Part shown: positions 18,282 to 27,495 of the stretch, piece by piece
Position numbering within the stretch: the first letter of the stretch is position 1
Layout of the letters: every line of letters starts with the position of its first letter
Assembly (NCBI RefSeq): GCF_900168265.1
Contig: NZ_FVZF01000021.1
Span: forward strand, 1 to 64,000
DNA length: 64,000 nt
From: Salegentibacter salarius
Lineage (GTDB): Bacteria > Bacteroidota > Bacteroidia > Flavobacteriales > Flavobacteriaceae
Direction: 5' to 3'
Made by a program: the position numbers and the translations under genes
The notes under the pieces: generated by a model
Databases searched by the model: none
Told to the model about the DNA's origin: nothing
Seen by the model: the letters and a program-made list of their open reading frames with translations, nothing else

Positions 18282-19397
18282 TCAATTTTTAATTGCTTTT
18301 ACGATGAGTTTAGCTGTTTTTTCGCTGGCGCCTTTTCCGCCTAATTTTTGTTCTAATTCAAAATAATCTTTAAAGATTTTGGTGCGGTGCTCGTCCTCCA
18401 ATATTTTCTTAAACTCTTTTTTCAATGTTTTAGTATTGAAATCGTTCTGAATTAACTCCTTTACCACCTCTCGATTCATAATGAGATTTACCAGTGAGAT
18501 ATAATCTAAGTTTACAATTCTACGCGCAATTTGGTAGGAAACATAGCTGCCTTTATAGCAAACCACTTCGGGGATTTTAAATAAAGCGGTTTCTAAAGTC
18601 GCGGTACCCGAAGTTACCATAGCTGCGTGGGCAAGGCTTAGTACATCATAGGTTTTGTTCATTATTAGTTTGATGTTCTTTTGCTTAATAAAGGGAGCGT
18701 AGAACTCTGCATCCTGGCTGGGTGCGCCTGCAATTACAAATTGGTATTCAGGAAAATCTGGAGTGATGCTTAACATTACCTCCAGCATTTTTGAAATTTC
18801 CTGTTTACGGCTTCCGGGTAAAACAGCAATTATAGGTCTTTCGTCCAGGTCATATTCTTTATTTAGCGCAGGTACGTTTGGGAGCTTCTTTTGGCCAATG
18901 GCATCAATAAGCGGGTGACCAACAAAATGAACCGGGAAATTATGTTTTTCTTCATAAAACTCCTTTTCAAACGGAAGGATCACGTACATATGATCTATAT
19001 CCCGTTTTATCGCATTGATCCTGTTTTCTTTCCAGGCCCAGATTTGTGGAGAAATATAATAATGCGTCTGGTAGCCTTGTTCTTTAGCCCATTTGGCGAT
19101 CCTTAAATTAAAGCCGGGATAATCTACAAAAATGATGGCATCGGGATTAATAGCGGTGATATCTTCCTTGCAAAAGGAAATATTTTTAAGAATGGTTTTT
19201 AGATTGAAAAGCACTTCTACAAAACCCATAAAAGCCAATTCCCGATAATGTTTTACCAGCTGCCCGCCCTGTTCCTGCATAAGATCGCCACCCCAGAACC
19301 TGAATTCAGCCTGGGAATCCTTTTCTTTTAAAGCGCGCATCAGGTTAGATGCGTGAAGATCTCCAGAAGCTTCGCCGGCAATAATGTAGTATTTCAT
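18282..19397 (-). CDS. lpxB: Lipid-A-disaccharide synthase
   Basis: The 371-residue GT19 glycosyltransferase joins UDP-2,3-diacylglucosamine and lipid X into the lipid A disaccharide at the inner membrane. Characteristic stretches are the N-terminal AGEASGDLHASNLM, MGFVEVL, PQIWAWKENRI, the LPGSRKQEI nucleotide-binding region and TSGTATLETAL. Length is normal for the family. It lies in a run with surE and a small membrane protein upstream and a C40 peptidase downstream, consistent with an envelope-linked cluster. Confidence 0.97.
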   Translation of the reverse strand: MKYYIIAGEASGDLHASNLMRALKEKDSQAEFRFWGGDLMQEQGGQLVKHYRELAFMGFVEVLFNLKTILKNISFCKEDITAINPDAIIFVDYPGFNLRIAKWAKEQGYQTHYYISPQIWAWKENRINAIKRDIDHMYVILPFEKEFYEEKHNFPVHFVGHPLIDAIGQKKLPNVPALNKEYDLDERPIIAVLPGSRKQEISKMLEVMLSITPDFPEYQFVIAGAPSQDAEFYAPFIKQKNIKLIMNKTYDVLSLAHAAMVTSGTATLETALFKIPEVVCYKGSYVSYQIARRIVNLDYISLVNLIMNREVVKELIQNDFNTKTLKKEFKKILEDEHRTKIFKDYFELEQKLGGKGASEKTAKLIVKAIKN

Positions 19398-19487
19398 CAG
19401 TTTATAAATTTTTCCGCTTCGGGAATTTGTGACAGGTTATATTCTTATGCCTGCTCGCTATCCTTTTTTACTTCCAGCTATTATAAT

Positions 19488-19769
19488 TTAAATAATTTTA
19501 GAGATAAAAATGCTTATTGCAGCTATTATGGTTGCTAATAATACGCCTCTTGCGTGATAGTTTTGCTTTTTTCTAATAAAAACGAAAAAAGGGAGAAAGT
19601 TTAAAATAGCACCAAGAGCAATTAGTTTTCCAATATAACCCTGGGCAATGGCATCGTCTAAGGTTTCATCTATTCCCATTTCAGAGAAAAGAAGGATATA
19701 AAGGAAAATACCGCCAATATTGGCAGAAAGTCCTGTCAGAAATCCTATAAATATGTTTTGCTTAATCAT
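19488..19769 (-). CDS. Small hydrophobic membrane protein of unknown function
   Basis: A 93-residue protein with three predicted membrane helices (about 6-28, 45-62 and 74-92) and no motif I can place. Its start overlaps the end of surE by 8 bp, which implies translational coupling and supports it being a real gene. A 90-bp gap separates it from lpxB. Its fixed place between surE and lpxB fits a conserved flavobacterial arrangement, but its role is unknown. Confidence 0.72.
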   Translation of the reverse strand: MIKQNIFIGFLTGLSANIGGIFLYILLFSEMGIDETLDDAIAQGYIGKLIALGAILNFLPFFVFIRKKQNYHARGVLLATIIAAISIFISKII

Positions 19770-20544
19770 TAAGCTCCCAATTGTTTAAATCGTCTAAAAA
19801 ATGATGGGCAGTTAAATCAAATTGTACCGGTACCACTGAAACGTAACCGTTTTGTAAAGCCCATTCATCGGTATCTTCACCTTTATCTTTATTTACAAAT
19901 GTGCCGGTTAGCCAGTAATAATCGCGTCCCTGTGGATTGGTTCTTTTATCAAATTCTTCTTCCCAATGTGCGTTCGCCTGCCTACAAACTTTCATTCCCT
20001 TAATTTCTGAGCCAGATAGTTTTGGAATATTTACATTTAACACAACCCCGGTTGGTAAACCATTTTTAATGACATTCCTGGTAATGGCCTTTACATACTT
20101 TCTTGCAGGCTCAAAATCTGCATTTAAAGAATAATCCAGTAGCGAAAATCCAATAGCGGGAATTCCTTCTACACCAGCTTCTACTGCAGCGCTCATTGTT
20201 CCTGAATAGATCACGTTTATAGAAGAATTAGAACCGTGGTTAATTCCGCTAACGCAAAGATCGGGTTTGCGATGCAGGATTTCCTGTGTGGCGATCTTTA
20301 CACAATCTGCCGGAGTGCCCGAGCAACTGTATTCTTTATGCTTATAATTTTCTTTAATGGTTACCTGTTCACAAAATAAGGTGTCGCTAATAGTGATGGC
20401 ATGACCCATTCCGCTTTGCGGGCTGTCGGGTGCCACAACCACTACATCGCCCAGCTCTTTCATCACTTCTATTAGAGTTCTTATCCCGGGGGCAGTTATA
20501 CCATCGTCGTTGGTTACTAGAATTAAAGGTTTCTTCTTCGTCAT
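19762..20544 (-). CDS. surE: 5'/3'-nucleotidase SurE
   Basis: A 260-residue metal-dependent phosphatase that removes phosphate from nucleoside monophosphates and possibly short polyphosphate. The N-terminal VTNDDGITAPGIRTL with its paired metal-binding Asp residues, the SGMGHAIT loop, and CSGTPADCV plus SGINHGSN are textbook SurE motifs. It heads the minus-strand run leading to lpxB and faces the S41 protease gene across a short divergent intergenic region. Confidence 0.96.
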   Translation of the reverse strand: MTKKKPLILVTNDDGITAPGIRTLIEVMKELGDVVVVAPDSPQSGMGHAITISDTLFCEQVTIKENYKHKEYSCSGTPADCVKIATQEILHRKPDLCVSGINHGSNSSINVIYSGTMSAAVEAGVEGIPAIGFSLLDYSLNADFEPARKYVKAITRNVIKNGLPTGVVLNVNIPKLSGSEIKGMKVCRQANAHWEEEFDKRTNPQGRDYYWLTGTFVNKDKGEDTDEWALQNGYVSVVPVQFDLTAHHFLDDLNNWELND

Positions 20545-20670
20545 AGCTTATTTTATATAGGCTAAAATAGTAATTTCAGCAAGAAACCTTATCTTAGTAG
20601 TTTAACAAATTATTATTACCTGTTAGCTTTATTGGCACAATTTTTAATGTATTTTGGAGAGCTGTTAATG

Positions 20671-22824
20671 ATGAAATTTATGCGATTTATGAAAAGGAAT
20701 TTAAAAATCTTAGTGGTAGTGCTACTAATGGCTGCCACCTCCTGTAGTTTTACTACTAAAAAATTTGACGACCCTAATAAAGATAAACTTCTTATAGACC
20801 TTATTACTTACGTCCTTAACGAAGGTCACTATGATGCCCGGGATATTAATGACGAATTTTCTGAAGGTGTTTACGATAAATATCTTGAAGGTTTAGATGG
20901 GTCTAAACGTTTCTTTTACGAAAGTGACATTGAAGAATTCAATGCTTACCGGGATAAAATAGACGACCAGATCAAGGAAAAGCAAATTGACTTTTTTGAT
21001 CTTACTTACAACCGACTTTTAAAACGATCTGAAGAAGCAAGGGATATCTATAAAGAGATCCTTGAAAAACCTTTTGATTTTTCTGAAACAGAAGATATCA
21101 ATACAGACTTTTCTGAAGCCGAATATGTTTCTTCTAAAAAAGAAATGAAAGAACGTTGGAGAAAGCAGCTTAAATTTTCTACGCTTATCACTTATTTCGA
21201 TAAAATTGAAGAAGAAGAGCAGAAAAAAGAAGAAGATCCAGATTATGAAATGAAGGCTAAAGAAGAGCTTGAAAAAGAAGCCCGCGAGGTGACTTTAAGT
21301 TCTTTAGAAGAATATTATGATCTTACTGATGATCTTGAGCGTAAAGACTATTTCTCTGTGTATTTGAATGCTATTGTTGAAGCCTTTGACCCCCATACTT
21401 TTTATTTCGCACCCCAGGATAAAGATCGTTTTGATATCGCGATGTCTGGTAAATTAGAAGGAATAGGCGCCAGACTTCAGAAAAAAAGTGATAATATTAT
21501 GATAACTGACCTGATTTCTGGTGGACCCGCCTGGAGAAGTGAAGAACTTTCTGAAGGTGACGAAATATTAAAAGTGCAACAGGAGGATGAAAGCGAACCG
21601 GTAAGTATCGTAGGGATGCGTTTAGAAGATGCCGTAGATTTAATTAAAGGCCCAAAAGACTCTAAAGTTACTTTAACGGTTCGTAAAAAATTAATGGGTA
21701 ATATTGAGGAAATCACACTTACCCGTGATATTGTTGAAATTGAAGAAACTTATGCTAAGACAGCTATGGTTCAAAAAGAAGGTAAGAATTTTGGGATAAT
21801 CAATTTGCCTAAATTCTACTTTAATATGGAAGATTACGAAGAGCGTAATGCTGCTTCAGATATCAAAAAGGATATTATTAGATTGAAAGAACAAAATATG
21901 GACGGCCTGGTGCTTGACCTTAGAAATAATGGGGGAGGATCTTTAAAAACGGTGGTTGATATTGCAGGTCTTTTTATTGAAGAAGGACCAATTGTTCAAG
22001 TGAAATCTAACGGACAAAGAAAAGATGTGCTTTCAGATGAAGATCCCTCTGTACTTTGGGATGGTCCGCTTGTGATTTTGGTAAACGAACTTTCAGCTTC
22101 AGCTTCAGAAATTCTGGCCGCTGCAATGCAGGATTATAAAAGAGCAATCATTATTGGTAGTAAACAAACCTATGGAAAAGGAACTGTTCAAAATGTGGTA
22201 GACCTTAATCGTTGGTTAAGAAGTAATGAATTTGGAGATGTAGGAGCACTTAAATTAACTACCCAGAAGTTTTACAGGGTAAATGGTGGTTCTACCCAAT
22301 TAGAAGGTGTGAAGAGTGACGTAGTAGTTCCAGACCGTTATAGCTTTGTAGATATAGGAGAGAAAGATCAGGACAATCCTCTACCCTGGGATAAAATAGA
22401 TCCTGCCAATTACAGCGCTTGGAATGGTTATGTGAATTTTGAAAAAACCATTGCAGAAAGTAAAGAAAGAATGAACTCTAATGAGCAATTAAAGCTTATA
22501 GAGGAACACGCTAAATGGATTAAAGACCAGAGTGAAGATAGTTTTCATTCCCTGAATTTCGAAGAATATGCTTCAACGGCTGAGAGGAACCAGGAAATGG
22601 CAAAGAGGTTTGATTCTATAAAGAACTATAAGACTAATCTTACTTTTAATTCTTTACCTTATGAAGAAGAGATGTTTCAAAACGATACTATCTTAGAAGA
22701 GAAAAGAGATCGTTGGCATGATAATTTAAGCAAGGACGTGTATGTTGAAGAAGCAATCCACGTGCTGACTGATATGAAAAAGAATAACATAAGACAGGAT
22801 AAATTGGCCAAAGTTCAGGACTAG
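20671..22824 (+). CDS. S41-family C-terminal processing protease (tail-specific, lipoprotein)
   Basis: A roughly 717-residue periplasmic protease. Several in-frame starts exist (20632 TTG; ATG at 20647, 20668, 20671, 20680, 20689); 20671-20689 are favoured because they place a lipobox (LLMAATSC) about 20-26 residues from the start. In order it has an N-terminal helical Tsp domain, a PDZ domain (GIGARLQ...GGPAWRS...GDEI), the S41 core with nucleophile in ELSASASEIL and the general-base Lys in TYGKGTVQ, and a C-terminal DUF3340-like region. It degrades or trims envelope proteins from their C-termini. It is monocistronic and followed by a clear terminator. Confidence 0.93.
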   Translation: MKFMRFMKRNLKILVVVLLMAATSCSFTTKKFDDPNKDKLLIDLITYVLNEGHYDARDINDEFSEGVYDKYLEGLDGSKRFFYESDIEEFNAYRDKIDDQIKEKQIDFFDLTYNRLLKRSEEARDIYKEILEKPFDFSETEDINTDFSEAEYVSSKKEMKERWRKQLKFSTLITYFDKIEEEEQKKEEDPDYEMKAKEELEKEAREVTLSSLEEYYDLTDDLERKDYFSVYLNAIVEAFDPHTFYFAPQDKDRFDIAMSGKLEGIGARLQKKSDNIMITDLISGGPAWRSEELSEGDEILKVQQEDESEPVSIVGMRLEDAVDLIKGPKDSKVTLTVRKKLMGNIEEITLTRDIVEIEETYAKTAMVQKEGKNFGIINLPKFYFNMEDYEERNAASDIKKDIIRLKEQNMDGLVLDLRNNGGGSLKTVVDIAGLFIEEGPIVQVKSNGQRKDVLSDEDPSVLWDGPLVILVNELSASASEILAAAMQDYKRAIIIGSKQTYGKGTVQNVVDLNRWLRSNEFGDVGALKLTTQKFYRVNGGSTQLEGVKSDVVVPDRYSFVDIGEKDQDNPLPWDKIDPANYSAWNGYVNFEKTIAESKERMNSNEQLKLIEEHAKWIKDQSEDSFHSLNFEEYASTAERNQEMAKRFDSIKNYKTNLTFNSLPYEEEMFQNDTILEEKRDRWHDNLSKDVYVEEAIHVLTDMKKNNIRQDKLAKVQD

Positions 22825-22844
22825 TTTTTCTTTTAGAAAAGATT

Positions 22845-22873
22845 AAAGCGCTTCAGAAATGAGGCGCTTTTTT
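22845..22873 (+). terminator. Rho-independent terminator after the S41 protease
   Basis: Arms aaagcgcttc (22845-22854) and gaggcgcttt (22861-22870) pair with one wobble and a 6-nt loop, followed by a T run. Confidence 0.85.
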
Positions 22874-22957
22874 TATGCTTTAGAGTCTTAGATTATCTTC
22901 AAATCGAATTGACTTAATTCAGTTTAATTTAGCCAGGTAATTTTCTTCCGAAAAACT

Positions 22958-22965
22958 TAAATTTG
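22958..22965 (+). promoter_or_regulatory. Flavobacterial -7 element before a 26-residue ORF
   Basis: TAAATTTG, an exact TAnnTTTG match, 4 bp upstream of the ATG at 22970. No properly spaced -33 TTG is seen, so a leaderless transcript is only a suggestion. Confidence 0.4.
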
Positions 22966-22969
22966 CATT

Positions 22970-23050
22970 ATGCTGAAACGAAAATATATTTATCCGTTAG
23001 TTATCTTAATTGTTGCTGCGATTTTAATTACGGTAGAACGCTGTAACTAA
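22970..23050 (+). CDS. Possible small membrane peptide (26 residues)
   Basis: The ORF encodes a basic start (MLKRKY), one hydrophobic helix (about residues 7-21) and a short polar Cys-containing tail. It sits right behind a perfect -7 promoter element and ends 4 bp into the convergent end of rodA. Composition and placement fit a small membrane protein, but nothing outside the sequence supports it and it resembles no family I know. It may equally be a chance ORF. Confidence 0.35.
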   Translation: MLKRKYIYPLVILIVAAILITVERCN

Positions 23051-24294
23051 AATGACATCCTATCTGAATCCAGCTTTATAAAAATAAAGAGTAGGATAGT
23101 AAATGCCCAGAGCCCTGAGCCTCCATAACTCAGGAATGGTAAAGGAATACCTACGGTAGGGAAAATGCCAATAACCATCCCGATATTTACCAGGAAGTGC
23201 ATAAAAATAATTCCTATTACCCCATAACCATAAACCCGGGTAAAAGTAGATCGTTGCCGTTCTGCAAGGTAGAGTAGCCGTAACATAAGCATAACAAAAA
23301 GAACAAGGATAAATGTACTGCCTAAAAAGCCCCATTCTTCTCCTACCGTGCTAAAAATATAGTCTGTATGTTGTTCCGGCACAAAATGCCCTTTGGTTTG
23401 AGTTCCTTCGGTCCAGCCTTTTCCAAATAAGCCGCCACTACCAATAGCAATTTCACTTTGATTGGTATTATAGCCAATTCCGCGGGAATCCACTTCTTTG
23501 CCTAGCACTATATTGAAACGATCTCTGTGGTGTTGCTTAAAAACATTTTCAAAAACATAGTTTACCGAAAGGGAAAATCCTATGGCTACCGCTGCAAAAA
23601 ACAGGTATTTAAAAAGATTGGGTCTTCGCTTTAAGTTTTTAAGGTAAACCAATATGGCGATTAATATTACACCGCCAATTACCCAAGCCGGGCCAAAAGC
23701 AAGAGTGGCCACAAAAAGCGTGGCTGCGAAAAATCCTAATAATAAATATGCGAAATGAAGGCCTTCCCGGTAAAGTGCAAAAGCAAATGAAAAATAAACC
23801 ATAGCACTCCCAGCATCTGGCTGTAACAGCACTAAAATCATTGGAAGGGCAATGATAAGGAAAACCCTTAATTGATGCTTAAAGTCTTTGATATTGGTCT
23901 GTATACCGCTTAAATATTTAGCAACGGCAAGGGCAGTTGCAGCCTTTGCAAATTCTGCCGGTTGAATACTAATGGGGCCTATTTGGTACCAGGCGGTTTG
24001 ACCGGCAATTGTGCTACCAAAAACAAACAAACCTGCTAAGCTTAGCAGGCTTATGGCATAAATAACACTGGAAAATCTTTGGTAAAATTTAGCTTCAATA
24101 GATAATAATATGATTATTAAAAGAAAGCTTAAGATAATCCAAAGTCCCTGTTTGCTATATATTTGATTGAATTCAAAAAAACTAGTGTGACTTTCAGCTA
24201 AGGAAGCTGAGTAAATATTTGCCCAGCCAAATCCAACTAGTAAGAGATAAATTAAAATAGTAAGCCAATCGAATCCCGCTACGCTTTTCCCCAT
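23047..24294 (-). CDS. rodA: Rod shape-determining protein RodA (SEDS glycosyltransferase)
   Basis: A 415-residue polytopic SEDS-family protein that polymerises lipid II glycan strands for side-wall growth together with PBP2. About ten hydrophobic helices are visible. SEDS hallmarks include QPDAGSAMVY with its catalytic Asp, the SEIAIGSGGLFGKG segment, and the C-terminal GIFPTVGIPLPFLSYGGSGLW. Its ATG immediately follows the stop of mrdA, so the synthase pair is encoded as a unit at the end of the mre run. Confidence 0.96.
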   Translation of the reverse strand: MGKSVAGFDWLTILIYLLLVGFGWANIYSASLAESHTSFFEFNQIYSKQGLWIILSFLLIIILLSIEAKFYQRFSSVIYAISLLSLAGLFVFGSTIAGQTAWYQIGPISIQPAEFAKAATALAVAKYLSGIQTNIKDFKHQLRVFLIIALPMILVLLQPDAGSAMVYFSFAFALYREGLHFAYLLLGFFAATLFVATLAFGPAWVIGGVILIAILVYLKNLKRRPNLFKYLFFAAVAIGFSLSVNYVFENVFKQHHRDRFNIVLGKEVDSRGIGYNTNQSEIAIGSGGLFGKGWTEGTQTKGHFVPEQHTDYIFSTVGEEWGFLGSTFILVLFVMLMLRLLYLAERQRSTFTRVYGYGVIGIIFMHFLVNIGMVIGIFPTVGIPLPFLSYGGSGLWAFTILLFIFIKLDSDRMSF

Positions 24295-26163
24295 TTATCG
24301 ATTAATTATAAAAGGTTCCCCGCTTAATGGTTTTGCATACTCTTCTTCAAGACTGTGGTTTAAGATCCAGTCTTCCATATCTGTTCGGGTTATTTCTTTT
24401 TTAATATATTTTTCAACTATTAAACTCGCAATTCGTCCTGCATAACGGCTTCCCCAATATCCGTTTTCAACAAATACGGCAATTGCTATTTTGGGATTGT
24501 CTACCGGTGCAAAAGCCACGAAGATGGAATGATCTGTAAGTTGGGTTCGCTTACCATCTATTTTTGTGAAATTTTCTGCTGTACCTGTCTTCCCGGCGAT
24601 TTCAATACCAGGAATTTGAAGGCTTCTTGCCGTACCGCTTTTATAAACCTCGTGCATTCCTTCAACCACCGGATCAAAATGCTCTCTATCTATTGTGGTT
24701 TTATTCTTCACCGTAAATTTTTCCTCTTTTATGGGATCGCCATCAACTTTTTTTAAGATGTGCGGAGTGTAATACCAACCACGATTCGCGATAGTTGCCG
24801 TCATATTCGCTAATTGAATAGGAGTCATTAAAATCTCTCCCTGGCCAATTGCATTAGAAATCGTGGCCGTAGAGTACCACTTATAGGTTGGGTAATTATA
24901 AATTCGGTTATAATAATCGGCATCGGGTATTTTTCCCGGTCTACCGGTGCTCAGATCATTCCCCATAAACTGACCAAGACCAAAACTTTGCAAGTGTTTG
25001 TTCCAGGTGTCCATTCCTTCCTGCGGGGTCGGATATTTTTCTATCGTTTTTCGATACACCTGAGCAAAGTAAGAATTACAGGAGTGTGCAATCCCCGGCA
25101 CCAAATTAAGGGGGCTGGGATGCGAATGGCATCCTAAAGGACGTCTTGCACCATAGTGGTAACCATTATTACAGGAGAATCTGTCATCGGTATCTATAAC
25201 GCCTTCCTGAAGCGCAATTAAGCCGGTTAGGGTTTTAAAAGGAGATCCGGGAGGGTATTCGGCTAAAAGACCACGATCGTAAAGTGGTTGGGCAATAGAG
25301 TCGTAATAAAGCCTGGTGTAGTTAGGAGATCTCTTGCGACCTACCAATAATGCCGGATCGTATGTAGGAGCAGTTACCAAAGATAGAATTTCACCGCTTT
25401 CGGGCTCTATGGCAACAATTCCGCCGCGTTTGTTTTTCATTAATTTTTCTCCATAGGCCTGAAGCTCGGCATCTATGGTAATGCTGATATCTTTTCCTTT
25501 GGTTGGCAGTGTATCGTAAATACCGTCTTTGTACGGCCCAATATCCCGGTTAAACCTATCTTTTTGGATGTATTTCACCCCTTTTTCGCCACGTAGTAAT
25601 TCTTCGTAAACTTTTTCTACACCGCTTCGGCCAATAAGGTCACCCGAAATATAATACGGGTCTTCGTTAACTTTTTTCTGATTTACCTGTGCAATATAAC
25701 CAAGCACATTTGCGCTGTGGTCTACCTGGTAATCTCTTAATGAACGCTTTTGAATATAGAAACCTTCATATTTACGCATTTTCTCCTGTAAATAGGCATA
25801 TTCAGCTTTGGTGAGCTGCGGAATAATTACCGAAGGAAGAATAGGCGAGTAGATCTTTGCTTTATCGAGGCGGCGGCCCAGTTCTTCAGGCTCTATGCTT
25901 AGAATCTTACAAAATTCAGTAGTGTCAAAAGGTTTCAGGTTTCTTGGAATCGCCATCACATCGTAAGAAGGTTGGTTGGAAACCATCAATTTCCCATTTC
26001 TGTCAGAAATATAACCACGTTGCGGGTAATCGTAAACAACTTCTATAGCATTATCCTGCGATCTTACCGCAAGGGAATCGTCTATTATTTGCAAATAGAA
26101 AAGCCGGGCAAGAAAAATAAGGCCCGTGGTAAAGATAATAATGTAAAGAAGTAATTTTCTCAT
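24295..26163 (-). CDS. mrdA: Penicillin-binding protein 2 (elongation transpeptidase)
   Basis: A 622-residue class B PBP with one N-terminal membrane helix, a dimerisation/pedestal region (about 40-210) and a transpeptidase domain (about 240-600). Active-site motifs: SxxK in PPGSPFKTL, SxN in AHSCNSYF, and KTGT in IAGKTGTAEN. It cross-links peptidoglycan during elongation and partners RodA. It overlaps mreD by 4 bp and abuts rodA. Confidence 0.96.
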   Translation of the reverse strand: MRKLLLYIIIFTTGLIFLARLFYLQIIDDSLAVRSQDNAIEVVYDYPQRGYISDRNGKLMVSNQPSYDVMAIPRNLKPFDTTEFCKILSIEPEELGRRLDKAKIYSPILPSVIIPQLTKAEYAYLQEKMRKYEGFYIQKRSLRDYQVDHSANVLGYIAQVNQKKVNEDPYYISGDLIGRSGVEKVYEELLRGEKGVKYIQKDRFNRDIGPYKDGIYDTLPTKGKDISITIDAELQAYGEKLMKNKRGGIVAIEPESGEILSLVTAPTYDPALLVGRKRSPNYTRLYYDSIAQPLYDRGLLAEYPPGSPFKTLTGLIALQEGVIDTDDRFSCNNGYHYGARRPLGCHSHPSPLNLVPGIAHSCNSYFAQVYRKTIEKYPTPQEGMDTWNKHLQSFGLGQFMGNDLSTGRPGKIPDADYYNRIYNYPTYKWYSTATISNAIGQGEILMTPIQLANMTATIANRGWYYTPHILKKVDGDPIKEEKFTVKNKTTIDREHFDPVVEGMHEVYKSGTARSLQIPGIEIAGKTGTAENFTKIDGKRTQLTDHSIFVAFAPVDNPKIAIAVFVENGYWGSRYAGRIASLIVEKYIKKEITRTDMEDWILNHSLEEEYAKPLSGEPFIINR

Positions 26164-26666
26164 CTATATTTTTTGCTGAAAACTGCTAAACTAAGCATGA
26201 TCATAATAACACTGAAGATCCCTGAAAATAACGTTTTCTTGAGAACTATTATTATATGACTTAAGCTAAACATTTCCAAGAAAAATAATATAAAATGATG
26301 AATTAAAATACTGATAAAAATATAGCTTAATCTCGCCCCAATTGGCGTGGTAGAAAGTCTTAAATTTTGATGATCATAACTTATTCCAAATGAAAATCTA
26401 AGTAGGTTAGGCCTAATAAAAGCGATCACTGTACAGGCAGCCGCATGAATCCCGCCACTATCTTCAAAAAGATCGATACTGAAGCCTAATAAAAAAGCTA
26501 GGACTAAAAAAATACTTTGATTTCCGTTAAACGGGTAAAGCAAGATAAACAGGACATACAGATATGGGTTTATGTAACCCAGAAAATTAATATTGTTGAG
26601 GATTAGTACTTGTATAAATACTAAGCCAACAAACCTGATGATATTTTTTAGAATACTATTGTTCAT
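26160..26666 (-). CDS. mreD: Rod shape-determining protein MreD
   Basis: A 168-residue membrane protein with five to six hydrophobic helices and few other features, as usual for MreD. Identification leans on size, topology, the PYLYVLFILLYPF and LLGFSIDLFEDSGGIHAAA stretches, and its position between mreC and mrdA with overlaps on both sides (11 bp with mreC, 4 bp with mrdA). It works in the elongasome with MreC. Confidence 0.88.
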   Translation of the reverse strand: MNNSILKNIIRFVGLVFIQVLILNNINFLGYINPYLYVLFILLYPFNGNQSIFLVLAFLLGFSIDLFEDSGGIHAAACTVIAFIRPNLLRFSFGISYDHQNLRLSTTPIGARLSYIFISILIHHFILFFLEMFSLSHIIIVLKKTLFSGIFSVIMIMLSLAVFSKKYR

Positions 26667-27483
26667 CTTCCTCCCGCTCTAATTCCAGTATTTCTTCCCG
26701 TTCCAGGTTTTCAATAACATACACATAACCAATATTGGTCATATCATTAAAGAGCTTAACATTAATCGTGTAGTAACTCTCGCTTTGGTCTAATTTAAAA
26801 TCTTCAATGCTACCAATAGGAATTCCTTCGGGGAAAATCAAAGATTTACCCCCGGTTACAATGGTGTCACCTTCTTTAACAGGGGCCTGCCTGGGAACAT
26901 CAATTAACTGAACGATATTGGGGTTTTTGCCATTCCAAATTAAACTTCCAAAATGATTGGTTTTGCTTAATTGGGCATTAATCCGGGATTCTGAATTCAA
27001 TATGGAAATTACCCGGGAGAACCTGTTGTTAACCCTGTCTATAATCCCAATTACTCCTTTGCTGGTAATAACTCCAAATTCAGATTTTATGCCGGCTTCT
27101 TTTCCCTGGTTCAGGGTCAGGAAGTTATTTCGCTTTGCATAATTATTATTTATCACTCTTGCGGTTCTAAAATAATAAGTGCCATCAAAACTGGAAGTAT
27201 CAGTGTAATTTTCTACTGAAATTGTGTCATTTAAATTGGTGAGTACGTTGCGCAACTGCTTATTCTCCTCCATGAGGCGCTTGTTGTACTCATCTAAATG
27301 CATGTACTTATCAAAATCGTTGGCCCAGGAATAGATGCCGCCGGTAAGGCTGTTGGCCGAGCTTATAAAACTACTCTTGTGATAAGAATGGGTTTGAATA
27401 GTGAAAAATACAGCTAATGCAAGCAGAAATAAGAAAAGAATATTATTCTTATTCCGAATAAGAAAATTGAAAATTTGCTGCAT
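26656..27483 (-). CDS. mreC: Rod shape-determining protein MreC
   Basis: The 275-residue product has a short cytosolic start, one membrane helix (about 12-30), a coiled coil (about 65-90, EYNKRLMEENKQLRNVL) and a two-lobed beta domain with NFLTLNQGKEAGIKSEFGVITSKGVIGII and GDTIVTGGKSLIFPEGIPIGSI, all standard for MreC. It scaffolds PBP2 and RodA on the periplasmic side. It lies 12 bp after mreB. Confidence 0.94.
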   Translation of the reverse strand: MQQIFNFLIRNKNNILFLFLLALAVFFTIQTHSYHKSSFISSANSLTGGIYSWANDFDKYMHLDEYNKRLMEENKQLRNVLTNLNDTISVENYTDTSSFDGTYYFRTARVINNNYAKRNNFLTLNQGKEAGIKSEFGVITSKGVIGIIDRVNNRFSRVISILNSESRINAQLSKTNHFGSLIWNGKNPNIVQLIDVPRQAPVKEGDTIVTGGKSLIFPEGIPIGSIEDFKLDQSESYYTINVKLFNDMTNIGYVYVIENLEREEILELEREEDEQ

Positions 27484-27495
27484 AAACTACTTCTC

